This document shows, one piece after another, positions 15,352-21,517 of a DNA stretch of 35,837 bases. How positions within the stretch are numbered: position 1 is the first letter of the stretch; each line of letters begins with the position of its first letter. Origin of the DNA: a bacterium. GTDB lineage: Bacteria > Thermosulfidibacterota > Thermosulfidibacteria > Thermosulfidibacterales > B14-G1. The DNA is taken from the NCBI GenBank assembly GCA_027020915.1, contig JALUVF010000117.1, positions 1-35,837 on the forward strand, read 5' to 3'. A program made the position numbers and the translations under genes. Below the pieces are notes generated by a model. That model was not told the origin of the DNA and made no database searches. It saw nothing but the letters and a program-made list of their open reading frames with translations.

Positions 15352-15804
15352 ATGGGAGAGGTGAAGATGAGGGTGATCGATGGGCGGGGACAGGATACCA
15401 GGCGCAAGCTCCTGGCCCTGATCCACATGGGCAAGAAGGAGATGGGGCTGGACGAAGATTCTTATAGGCGGATGCTTCGCCATCTTACGGGTAAGAACTC
15501 CTGTAAAGACATGGAGATCCGGGAGCTCAATCATGTGCTCAACTACATGGTGGTGGTGGGCAGGTTCAAGCCGGGCAAGGGGTACGCCAACTACGAAATT
15601 GCGATGGCGGAGCGCCTGAAGCGGGATGCCAGGGAGATCCTGGGGCCCAACTGGGAGAAGCGACTGAGGGGCCTTTGCAGGAAGCTCACGGGTGTAGAGG
15701 CTGTTGAGTGGCTGCACCATCAGCAACTGCGCCAGGTATGGGGGGCTCTGAGGAAAATAGAGGAGCAGGAGAAGAGGAATGAGCGTCGCCTTTCTCGCCG
15801 ATGA
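15352..15804 (+). CDS. Mu gp16/GemA-like protein (DUF1018)
   Basis: This 150-residue protein has the signature of the GemA/gp16 family at its start (KLLALIHMGKKEMGLDEDSY, then RRMLRHLTGKNSCKDM and ELNHVLNYM). Mu GemA modulates host gyrase-dependent supercoiling and host genes, and members are found in most Mu-like prophages between B and the lysis genes. I chose ATG 15352 (GAGGTG upstream); a GTG at 15340 and an ATG at 15367 are alternatives. The C-terminal half includes a short helix-rich segment (LRGLCRKLTGVEAVEWLHHQ). It overlaps the next gene by 26 bases. Confidence 0.85.
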   Translation: MGEVKMRVIDGRGQDTRRKLLALIHMGKKEMGLDEDSYRRMLRHLTGKNSCKDMEIRELNHVLNYMVVVGRFKPGKGYANYEIAMAERLKRDAREILGPNWEKRLRGLCRKLTGVEAVEWLHHQQLRQVWGALRKIEEQEKRNERRLSRR

Positions 15805-16162
15805 CGTTCTTGTGGTGCTCACCAGAGAAGCCCAAGGCAAGGAGAACGCCCTGGGAGTGGAGAAGCTCTATGAGGCGGTGTTCGGCGTGCCGCCTAAAGA
15901 CAAGATCAATTCCACCCGGGTGATCCGAGGGGCCATAACGGCCCTCAGGCGCAGGGGCGTGCCCGTGTGTTCCTGTTTCAAGGGCTATTACCTGCCGAAG
16001 GATGCAGACGAGCTGGAGGTGAGCTGTCGGCTTCTGAGGAGGCGGGCACTCCATTCCCTGGTGATGGAGGCCAAGATCCGCAAGGTGAACCTGGAGGAGC
16101 TTATGGGCCAGCTGAGGCTCGATCTTGAAGGGGAGATGAGGGCTAAGGAGGGCGAGAAATGA
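15779..16162 (+). CDS. Hypothetical early protein, winged-helix-like
   Basis: This 127-residue protein has an N-terminal region that looks like a winged helix (LYEAVFGVPPKDKINSTRVI, then RGAITALRRRGVPVCSCFKG and YYL as the wing). The C-terminus is a charged helix (about 85-127). No family is recognised with certainty. Stop and next start overlap (ATGATG), placing it in a tightly packed early operon. Confidence 0.6.
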   Translation: MSVAFLADDVLVVLTREAQGKENALGVEKLYEAVFGVPPKDKINSTRVIRGAITALRRRGVPVCSCFKGYYLPKDADELEVSCRLLRRRALHSLVMEAKIRKVNLEELMGQLRLDLEGEMRAKEGEK

Positions 16163-16428
16163 TGTTGGAGCATCTGTCGGATCATTTCGTCAGGCGATAC
16201 AGGCAGCGTTTGGGTAAGAGGCCGAGCCTGGCCGAGGTGAAGAGACTGATGGAGGAGTCGGTGAGAGTTCAGGGCACCCGGGTGGTGAGACACAAGGGGA
16301 AGCCCTTTGTGGTGCCGTCCATATACGTCCATCCCCAGGGGATAATCCTGAAGGTGGACGAGATGGATGGTACGGCCATCACTGTTTTGCTGAGCAAGAA
16401 AAATGGAAACGGAAGGAGGACAGCATGA
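16159..16428 (+). CDS. Hypothetical early protein
   Basis: This 89-residue protein is not recognised. The first half is helical and basic (HFVRRYRQRLGKRPSLAEVK), and the second half is beta-rich (VVRHKGKPFVVPSIYV, IILKVDEMDGTAITVLLS). The fold outline (helices then sheet with RYRQR) recalls small phage proteins of the DUF4258/BrnT-like size class, but the resemblance is weak. It is coupled to both neighbours by 4-base overlaps. Confidence 0.55.
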   Translation: MMLEHLSDHFVRRYRQRLGKRPSLAEVKRLMEESVRVQGTRVVRHKGKPFVVPSIYVHPQGIILKVDEMDGTAITVLLSKKNGNGRRTA

Positions 16429-16865
16429 GTGCAGTGGCAGAAAGGATGGTGGAGATCCAGGTGGAGGGCAAGACTATGGGACTGGCCAAGGAAGATCTGG
16501 CCGGAGCCGTGGTGAAGGCCCTGGAGCTTAAGCGGCAGATCAAGACCCTGGAGGCTGAGTTGGACAAGGCCCTGGCCGATGTGCGCTTCGGCGTGAACCA
16601 GGCAGGGCTGAAGGACAGACCTTTGCATCTAACCGTGGAGGGCATGGGCAAGGTGAGCATCAGCGAGACCCAGAGCGTCAGGATAGACAACCTGCGGGGA
16701 CTGGTGGAGGTGGCAGGACTGCCGGTGCTGGACATGGTTTCGGCCGGGCCCAGGAAGGAGATGATGGGCATGCTCTTATCCGCCGATAGCGCCCTGGGCA
16801 ACAAGATGCGGGAGTTCTGCTCCATCGAGCGGAGAGAGAGCGTAAGCGTACGGGTGAAGATGTGA
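16425..16865 (+). CDS. Hypothetical early protein with coiled coil
   Basis: This 146-residue protein has a coiled-coil-like helix at residues about 20-55 (VVKALELKRQIKTLEAELDK) followed by a beta/alpha domain. The position matches that of Mu Gam-type host-nuclease inhibitors, but I do not see the Gam signature. A strong GGAAGGAGG lies before the ATG. Function is unknown. Confidence 0.55.
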   Translation: MSAVAERMVEIQVEGKTMGLAKEDLAGAVVKALELKRQIKTLEAELDKALADVRFGVNQAGLKDRPLHLTVEGMGKVSISETQSVRIDNLRGLVEVAGLPVLDMVSAGPRKEMMGMLLSADSALGNKMREFCSIERRESVSVRVKM

Positions 16866-16876
16866 GGAGAAGAAGG

Positions 16877-17110
16877 ATGGAGAAGGAGCTTTATTCTGGG
16901 GCCATAAAGCTGCGGGACAAGCTGACTCGGGCGTTGTTGAAGATGGACCTGGAAGAACCGGAGGTTCTTATGGACCTGGTCTGTACCAGTGCCGCTTTCG
17001 AGGCCAACTGTTTAAAGTTTATGCAGGAAAGAAGCCAAAGAGAAAGGGCCGAGGCCTACCACCGAGAGTTGAAGGCCCTGGGCTTCAGAGGAGCTGAGGT
17101 GACTGGTTGA
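16877..17110 (+). CDS. Small hypothetical protein
   Basis: This 77-residue helical protein (MEKELYSGAIKLRDKLTRAL) is not recognised. ATG 16877 with AGGAGAAGAAGG upstream is preferred to GTG 16862. It is the last gene of the tightly overlapping early block, followed by a GC-rich stem-loop. Confidence 0.5.
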   Translation: MEKELYSGAIKLRDKLTRALLKMDLEEPEVLMDLVCTSAAFEANCLKFMQERSQRERAEAYHRELKALGFRGAEVTG

Positions 17111-17112
17111 AT

Positions 17113-17132
17113 GGCGGGGCGCAGGCCCCGCC
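17113..17132 (+). terminator. GC-rich perfect hairpin at the end of the early operon
   Basis: GGCGGGGC (17113-17120) pairs perfectly with GCCCCGCC (17125-17132) around the loop GCAG. There is no T-run after it, so it is either a pause/processing site or a rho-dependent boundary rather than a classical intrinsic terminator. It sits in the 46-base gap before the next HTH gene. Confidence 0.4.
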
Positions 17133-17156
17133 AGGCCTCAAAAGGGGGTGGCCTTG

Positions 17157-17390
17157 ATGGGAGACAAGGAGATCATCTTTGAGCTAGATGCCATTGAAGA
17201 GGCGGTTCCCGCCAAGTGTTTTTTTACAGTGGCGGAAACTGCCCATTTGCTAGATGAGTCTGTTTGGACCATTTACCGCATGATTCGCATGGGACGAATC
17301 GAGGCTACCAAACCTATGGGCGAGTGGCGCATTCCCCGTGGTGCCCTAGTGAGGGCGCTGCAGGAGAGGAATAACTATAATTTGGATTGA
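17157..17390 (+). CDS. Excisionase/MerR-like small HTH protein
   Basis: This 77-residue DNA-binding protein has a helix_turn_helix_17-like domain (FFTVAETAHLLDESVWTIYR, then MIRMGRIEATKPMGEWRIPR). ATG 17157 has AAAGGGGGTG 8 bases upstream. It lies just beyond the 3' end of the DUF6978/DUF1828 cargo operon, convergent with it, 11 bases apart. It could be a phage middle-gene regulator or a recruit that controls the cargo. Neither is shown by sequence. Confidence 0.65.
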   Translation: MGDKEIIFELDAIEEAVPAKCFFTVAETAHLLDESVWTIYRMIRMGRIEATKPMGEWRIPRGALVRALQERNNYNLD

Positions 17391-17401
17391 GGGAAAAAGG
17401 C

Positions 17402-18178
17402 TTAGTTAATTAACTCCTCGAGGTAGTTTTCTCGTTGGCTCCACAGGATTGGCTTTATTTCGTAATTTATAAAGGCTTCTAAAATATCTTCTTTTAGCCC
17501 CCCATTATCCCTGTCATTTAAGAAGGCAAGAGCCTTAGAACCCTCTGGGCGTTTTTCTGAAGTATCTAGCCATGCGAAAACCAAAGATTCGGCTGCATTG
17601 CGATCTGGGCGGTTTATGGCCTTAATGATTCTTTCTGGCTGTAAGGACGATTTGGGTATGACAAAGTCGAAGTAGTGATCAAAACCGCTTTTCCCAGGAA
17701 ACTTTACGCTCGGCACGTATCTAATCTCATGCAATTCGAGCCAGTTCTTCACATCTTCCAAAAACAAACTGGTTACATAAGGCCTAGCCAGGTAAAACAT
17801 ATCGTTGATAGCCAATATGGCTTGAACTAAATTATGCTTTTTCAAAGGGAACTCTTTTTCAGAGGGCACGGTAACCAATATCTCATGTTCCCTCCTCTGA
17901 ACTCCAAAACCATTAAGGATCAACTCAAGGATGGCTTCACGCTTAGACGAGGAGCTTATCTGTAAGCCGCACATCTCCAGATCCCTAAGCGTATAACCAT
18001 CATCTGTGATTATAAGCTTATCCCCATCTTTGCCCACGTAGAGCTGTATGTAATCGTTGTGACTGTCAAGATAGGGAGTAGTAATCTCTACCCAACCATT
18101 TTCAACGTCTCTAAGGCAGGTTCTATCTTTCAGCCATTTCCAGTAATTTTCTATCAACTTTTGGATTTCTGTAATCAT
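17402..18178 (-). CDS. DUF1828/DUF1829 protein, second gene of cargo pair
   Basis: This 258-residue protein has an N-terminal DUF1828 (about residues 30-115; HNDYIQLYVGKDGDKLIITD, then DGYTLRDLEMCGLQ) and a C-terminal DUF1829-like region (about 150-235; YVPSVKFPGKSGFDHYFDFV). The biochemical role of these domains is not established to my knowledge. They recur in mobile DNA, and the conserved acidic DDGYT core suggests a specific binding or catalytic site. The ATG overlaps the stop of the DUF6978 gene by 4 bases, so the two form one operon. It is AT-rich and opposite to the phage genes. It may be a toxin-antitoxin-like or defence pair; this is inference. Confidence 0.8.
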   Translation of the reverse strand: MITEIQKLIENYWKWLKDRTCLRDVENGWVEITTPYLDSHNDYIQLYVGKDGDKLIITDDGYTLRDLEMCGLQISSSSKREAILELILNGFGVQRREHEILVTVPSEKEFPLKKHNLVQAILAINDMFYLARPYVTSLFLEDVKNWLELHEIRYVPSVKFPGKSGFDHYFDFVIPKSSLQPERIIKAINRPDRNAAESLVFAWLDTSEKRPEGSKALAFLNDRDNGGLKEDILEAFINYEIKPILWSQRENYLEELIN

Positions 18179-18618
18179 AACGGAAGCGTCCTCTGTATAT
18201 GGGGAGGGGCAATAATGTTACACAAGGCCATGAAATCCATCAGCACTTCCCAAAAATTCTCAGGGTCTGTGAATTTGTCCAAAGGGAGAGGCATGGCCCA
18301 CTTATCTCCATATCCTTCTTTGTACACGTGAAGATGAGGACATGGTATTTCCTCGCCATCAGGATTGCGATGGGGTCTTCCGAATAGATCAACCCTTAGA
18401 AGAACGACTATCTGTCGGCCCCTGTTCTGATATGTGATTTTAAATGAAACACGTCCAGAACTAACTATATCAAGGAGAAACTTCTCCCTTTGGTCCACAG
18501 AAACAAGAGGTACCGCTATTTTTTCTCCTTGGATAGGAAAACTATACTCAATATCATCAACACGTCGCTTTTGCATTGCGATAAGCTGGTCTGCTTCTAT
18601 TTGTGGAAGGTTCACCAT
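18175..18618 (-). CDS. DUF6978-family protein, first gene of cargo pair
   Basis: This 147-residue protein has the family hallmark at residues about 75-108 (RVDLFGRPHRNPDGEEIPCP, then HLHVYKEGYGDKWAMPLP), rich in conserved His, Asp, Gly and Tyr. No function has been assigned to the family as far as I know. I chose ATG 18618 (AAAGGATG about 9 bases upstream) over an in-frame TTG at 18657. The promoter with a perfect palindrome lies directly upstream. Together with the following gene it makes a two-gene unit of the size and layout of toxin-antitoxin or small defence operons. Confidence 0.8.
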   Translation of the reverse strand: MVNLPQIEADQLIAMQKRRVDDIEYSFPIQGEKIAVPLVSVDQREKFLLDIVSSGRVSFKITYQNRGRQIVVLLRVDLFGRPHRNPDGEEIPCPHLHVYKEGYGDKWAMPLPLDKFTDPENFWEVLMDFMALCNIIAPPHIQRTLPL

Positions 18619-18659
18619 AGTAGTGCATCCTTTAGTAGCGTTAATCTCCCTCCCCAATT

Positions 18660-18691
18660 GCCTTATGTCATAAGGCTTTTACAGGAGTCAA
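18660..18691 (-). promoter_or_regulatory. Promoter with perfect 17-bp palindromic operator for the DUF6978-DUF1828 operon
   Basis: Minus-strand TTGACT (18691 to 18686), an 18-base spacer and CATAAG (18667 to 18662) form a promoter 44 bases before the DUF6978 ATG. GCCTTATGTCATAAGGC (18660-18676) is a perfect inverted repeat with 8-base arms that covers the -10. This is the arrangement of an autoregulated or prophage-controlled operon. It could alternatively fold as a hairpin followed by TTTT in the plus direction, but no plus-strand transcript obviously needs terminating here. Confidence 0.6.
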
Positions 18692-18750
18692 TTGTCTTTC
18701 CCTTGGCAGGTTTGGCGGGTGGGGTGCGAATTTGGCTGTATATTGGCTCC

Positions 18751-19212
18751 ATGAGGGTTTTTAGCAGAGATGACTTTACGTGTCCGTGTTGTGGGGAGAA
18801 TAAGATCCGCCAGGAAGTGGTAGATGGCCTGAACAGGGCGGTGTCCCTTTTCCGCGAGCTTTTCTGGTTAGAAGTAGGGGTGCGGATTACATCGGGTTAT
18901 CGCTGCCCCAGGCACAATCTGGCCGTTGGTGGGGCTCCCAGGTCAATGCATGTAAGCGGCCTGGCGGTGGATTCCCAGCCTATTCTCCCTCCCGAGGCCG
19001 GAGAAACGGCCAGAAACCACGCTTTTAGATGGTGGTTCATCGCCCTGGCCAGGGCGGGGTTTACCGGGCTTGGGCAAACTCACCGGGGCGCAGGAAGCAT
19101 GGGGGCGATCCACGCCGACATGAGACACGTTCTGAAGCGTCCTCCCCAAGTATGGGCACCTCCGGGGAACTTTAAGCGATATGGCCCGTATCTCTATTTC
19201 TTCTCGTGGTGA
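18751..19212 (+). CDS. M15-family peptidase, probable endolysin
   Basis: This 153-residue zinc peptidase of the M15 (D-Ala-D-Ala/L-Ala-D-Glu carboxypeptidase-like) family cuts peptidoglycan cross-links at lysis or acts as a structural lysin. Zinc ligands are H67 (SMHVSG), D74 (LAVDSQ) and H121 (AIHADMR), and SGYRCPRHNLAVGGAPRS is the family block. Two cysteine pairs (CPCC near residue 11) may bind a second metal. No signal peptide is present, so export would need a holin. ATG 18751 has no clear ribosome site, and an upstream GTG at 18724 is in frame. A TATATT at 18739-18744 could be the -10 of a late promoter. Confidence 0.85.
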   Translation: MRVFSRDDFTCPCCGENKIRQEVVDGLNRAVSLFRELFWLEVGVRITSGYRCPRHNLAVGGAPRSMHVSGLAVDSQPILPPEAGETARNHAFRWWFIALARAGFTGLGQTHRGAGSMGAIHADMRHVLKRPPQVWAPPGNFKRYGPYLYFFSW

Positions 19213-19222
19213 GGGGGAAGGC

Positions 19223-19408
19223 ATGGGCCGGATGGGCTCAATAACCCAGGAGCAGGCCAAGAAGGTCTTAGAAAACATCGCCCTGATAAGAGCGGGCAGA
19301 AAAAGGGGCTTTAAAGTGAGCGAAGAGACCCTGGCCCAGCTGGAAAAGCAGGCCCAGGGAATAGTGTCAAGGAGGGAGTCAAATGAGTTTGGACAACAGG
19401 GACATTGA
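19223..19408 (+). CDS. Small hypothetical protein in lysis region
   Basis: This 61-residue helical protein begins MGRMGSITQEQAKKVLENIA and is otherwise unrecognised. GAGGGGG precedes ATG 19223, which is preferred to the earlier in-frame ATG 19181 lying inside the peptidase gene. It overlaps the next gene by 26 bases. Confidence 0.5.
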   Translation: MGRMGSITQEQAKKVLENIALIRAGRKRGFKVSEETLAQLEKQAQGIVSRRESNEFGQQGH

Positions 19409-19613
19409 GAAGATCGAGGGCATCCTGGACATGGTAATCACCTACGGCCTACCCCTTATGGAGGCCGGGGCGTCCAAGACGGGTAATCCTTACGATGACC
19501 TGGCCGTTGCCTTCTTCAAGGGAGGGCTGCCTGCCGTGAAAGACAAGCTTTCTACCTTTCGGCAGCCTCAGGAGGGAGGCCAGAGTGAGCCTGCAGGGAA
19601 AGCATCCGGTTAA
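19383..19613 (+). CDS. Small hypothetical protein in lysis region
   Basis: This 76-residue protein has a weakly hydrophobic middle (ILDMVITYGLPLMEAGASKT) that is too short and polar for a sure membrane helix. Similar short genes lie beside the endolysin in other Mu-like phages. AAGGAGGGAG precedes the ATG. It overlaps the next gene by 29 bases. Confidence 0.5.
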   Translation: MSLDNRDIEKIEGILDMVITYGLPLMEAGASKTGNPYDDLAVAFFKGGLPAVKDKLSTFRQPQEGGQSEPAGKASG

Positions 19614-19782
19614 GTCCAAGACCATAGGATTTAACCTGCTGTTACTTGGAGCCCTCTTTGCCAAGGAGCACTTTGGCATACGACTGTCGGATAACGACCT
19701 TCTCCTCATAGGGGCTCTGGGCAATATCTTGCTGCGCTTCGTGACCAAGGAGGCAATCCGGTGGCCGTTTTCCAAACCATAG
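19585..19782 (+). CDS. Small membrane protein, holin candidate
   Basis: This 65-residue protein starts at GTG 19585 (AGGAGGGAGG upstream). It has two hydrophobic stretches, GFNLLLLGALFAKEHFGI and LLLIGALGNILLRFV, separated by a short polar turn, consistent with a two-helix hairpin holin or pinholin. It is close to the M15 endolysin. Size and position suggest a holin, but many small phage membrane proteins look alike. Confidence 0.5.
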   Translation: MSLQGKHPVKSKTIGFNLLLLGALFAKEHFGIRLSDNDLLLIGALGNILLRFVTKEAIRWPFSKP

Positions 19783-19952
19783 GAGGGGCCCTGGGCCTGG
19801 TCAACAAGATCTGGGACGCCTGGCGCAAGGGGTTCCAGAGGAGGGCCGCTAAGAAGCGCTTGCGGGAATATGAAAGCCTGGAAGAAGAGCTGGAGAGGCA
19901 GGATGACAAAGAGAGTCAGGAGACTCTGCGCCGCCTTTTTGATGACGATTAG
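19761..19952 (+). CDS. Small charged coiled-coil protein
   Basis: This 63-residue protein starts at GTG 19761, with a weakly hydrophobic N-terminus (VFQTIGGALGLVNKIWDAW) followed by a strongly charged helix (RLREYESLEEELERQDDKES). Its gene overlaps the o-spanin-like gene in another frame, as Rz and Rz1 do, so it might be a degenerate i-spanin. The N-terminal helix is not a convincing membrane anchor. Confidence 0.45.
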   Translation: MAVFQTIGGALGLVNKIWDAWRKGFQRRAAKKRLREYESLEEELERQDDKESQETLRRLFDDD

Positions 19953-20148
19953 CCTTGTGGCCTGTTCTTCTGTGCCGATGAAGACCAACCAGGCCATGAT
20001 GCCGGGCAGAGATGTGCGGGTGCACTGGATCAAGAAAGGTGAGCCTGCCCCTTTCGATGGGATAGAGCTGACGCCTGATGCTTACAAAAGGCTGAGGCAA
20101 TCGCTCATTGAGTGCCGATACCAGCTCGATATGTGCACAGGCAGATGA
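19903..20148 (+). CDS. Rz1-like lipoprotein (outer-membrane spanin)
   Basis: This 81-residue protein has a typical lipoprotein signal: basic start (MTKRVRR), hydrophobic core (LCAAFLMTISL) and lipobox LVAC-SS, giving a lipid-anchored mature protein of about 62 residues. Two further Cys lie near the C-terminus. It starts inside the preceding gene in another frame, the usual Rz/Rz1 nesting. An outer-membrane lipoprotein spanin implies a host with an outer membrane. ATG 19903 is preferred to 19870 because it gives a normal signal peptide. Confidence 0.65.
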   Translation: MTKRVRRLCAAFLMTISLVACSSVPMKTNQAMMPGRDVRVHWIKKGEPAPFDGIELTPDAYKRLRQSLIECRYQLDMCTGR

Positions 20149-20159
20149 AGGAGAAAACC

Positions 20160-20357
20160 ATGAGGATTGACCTGGTGGGGTGTCGATTCGAGGCCGAAGC
20201 TGTTCCGTCCCTGATGTTAGACCCTAATATGGGGGCGGTTCTTAGTGTCAGGGTGGTCTCCAGGGACGGGCATGAAGAGGGAATGCTGAGCCTGGGGGTC
20301 AGGGAAGCCCAGAGCTTGAAAGAGGCCCTGGAGAGGTTGCTCACTCCATGTCCATAA
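20160..20357 (+). CDS. Small hypothetical protein
   Basis: This 65-residue, probably beta-rich protein (MRIDLVGCRFEAEAVPSLML) is not recognised. AGGAG lies 8 bases before ATG 20160; the longer frame from 20112 is inside the previous gene. It overlaps the next ATG by 10 bases. Confidence 0.45.
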   Translation: MRIDLVGCRFEAEAVPSLMLDPNMGAVLSVRVVSRDGHEEGMLSLGVREAQSLKEALERLLTPCP

Positions 20358-20701
20358 AGCAGCTCATGGACTTGATGGATTTGGTGCTGGGTTACGGGAC
20401 AGCCCCGGCCCTCCTGTTTATCGCATATCTGCTATGGAGCTGGAGGAAGGGCATGGATACACAACTGGAGCAGGTGAATCAAAAGATTTCCGGCCAGGGG
20501 AAGAAGCTGGCTAGCCTGGAAGAAGACCAAGAGAAGTTCAAGGAAGAAGCCATGATGACCTTTGCCAAACAGGGCGAGGTCCTGGAAATGTTTTCGGGGT
20601 GGCGGGGGGAGATCCAGCAGCTGTCCGGCAAAGTGGACAAGCTACTGGAAGAGTTTCACTACCTGAGGGGACGATACGATGAGCAGAGGAAAACTACTTA
20701 G
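20348..20701 (+). CDS. Membrane-anchored coiled-coil protein (DUF2730/Mu gp25-like, or i-spanin)
   Basis: This 117-residue protein has one membrane helix (about residues 15-31, TAPALLFIAYLLWSW) followed by about 80 residues of coiled coil (QLEQVNQKISGQGKKLASLE and similar). Mu-like phages carry a DUF2730 protein of this plan at exactly this position, between the lysis genes and gp26. The topology also suits an inner-membrane spanin that would pair with the lipoprotein at 19903. Choice between the two is open. Confidence 0.65.
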   Translation: MSIKQLMDLMDLVLGYGTAPALLFIAYLLWSWRKGMDTQLEQVNQKISGQGKKLASLEEDQEKFKEEAMMTFAKQGEVLEMFSGWRGEIQQLSGKVDKLLEEFHYLRGRYDEQRKTT

Positions 20702-20996
20702 GGGATACCTGCTCCAGTTTTTAAGGCGGGCCTATCCCCACGGCATCTATGCCCAGGATATTGTGGATGTATTCAAACACGACTTTCACATCCGAACCAT
20801 CATGGCAAACGTGACATATCTGGTGGAGAAGGGATACGTGGACCAGGAAGAGAGGTCCCATCCAGCTTATCGCACAAGGAAGGTGACCATTTACCGTCTC
20901 ACCCCAAAAGGTATGGACCTGACGGAACAGACCATCAGCGATGATGGCGTGGTCTTTGACGAGGTTGAAGAGCTGGAAGAGGAGCTGGGGCTGTGA
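20679..20996 (+). CDS. Mu gp26-like winged-helix protein
   Basis: This 105-residue protein has a winged helix across residues about 10-75 (HGIYAQDIVDVFKHDFHIRT, then YLVEKGYVDQEE and KVTIYRLTPKGMDL). Mu-like phages carry a small winged-helix protein (VpaChn25_0724 type) here, just before the small terminase gene; the resemblance is by position and fold. An acidic tail ends the protein (EVEELEEELGL). It overlaps both neighbours slightly. Confidence 0.65.
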   Translation: MSRGKLLRGYLLQFLRRAYPHGIYAQDIVDVFKHDFHIRTIMANVTYLVEKGYVDQEERSHPAYRTRKVTIYRLTPKGMDLTEQTISDDGVVFDEVEELEEELGL

Positions 20997-21517
20997 GGCG
21001 AACCAAGGTGGAACTCCTGGGTCTGGTGGAGCGGGTAATAGAGCTCTACGAGGGGGAAAAACGTACCATCCGCCAGATTGAGGAGATTCTGCGCTCCGAG
21101 GGCTACGACATTTCCCGGGAGTCCATCAGGAAGAGCATCAAAAAGTCCCGGGAGCTGGCAGAGGTGTATAAGCGGTCTCTGGACGAGGCCAAGGTCCTTC
21201 TGGAGACGGTGAAGAACTCGCCCAACACCGATGTGATAGAGGTTACCACATCCCTTCTGGCCCACAGGATCTTTGAGTTTGTCAAGAGCATAGACAGCAT
21301 AGACTTTGAGGACCCCGGAGAGCTGGTGAGGGCCTTGAAGCGCATGGCAGATGCCCAGGTAAAGGTGGCCCAGATGAGGCTTTCTTACCAGAAGGGTTTT
21401 GAAGAGGCCCGGGAGCAGTTTATGGGTGAGCTCCTCCGGGAGTTGGAGGCTTATCCCGAGGTGACGGCCAAGATAGTGGAGATCGCCCAGAGGGTGAGAC
21501 CGGATGGGGGAAACTAA
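20993..21517 (+). CDS. Mu gp27-like small terminase subunit (DUF3486)
   Basis: This 174-residue protein has an N-terminal HTH of the DUF3486 type (KVELLGLVERVIELYEGEKR, then IRQIEEILRSEGYDISRESI) followed by a helical oligomerisation region. The family is the small terminase of Mu-like phages, which recognises the left end for headful packaging. It starts at GTG 20993 after AGGAG. The gene ends directly at the ATG of the large terminase. Confidence 0.85.
   Translation: MRRTKVELLGLVERVIELYEGEKRTIRQIEEILRSEGYDISRESIRKSIKKSRELAEVYKRSLDEAKVLLETVKNSPNTDVIEVTTSLLAHRIFEFVKSIDSIDFEDPGELVRALKRMADAQVKVAQMRLSYQKGFEEAREQFMGELLRELEAYPEVTAKIVEIAQRVRPDGGN

Noticed and set aside
18724..18751. Upstream GTG start for the M15 peptidase
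   Set aside because: Possible but not preferred: the additional residues do not extend the M15 domain, although the ATG also lacks a good ribosome site.
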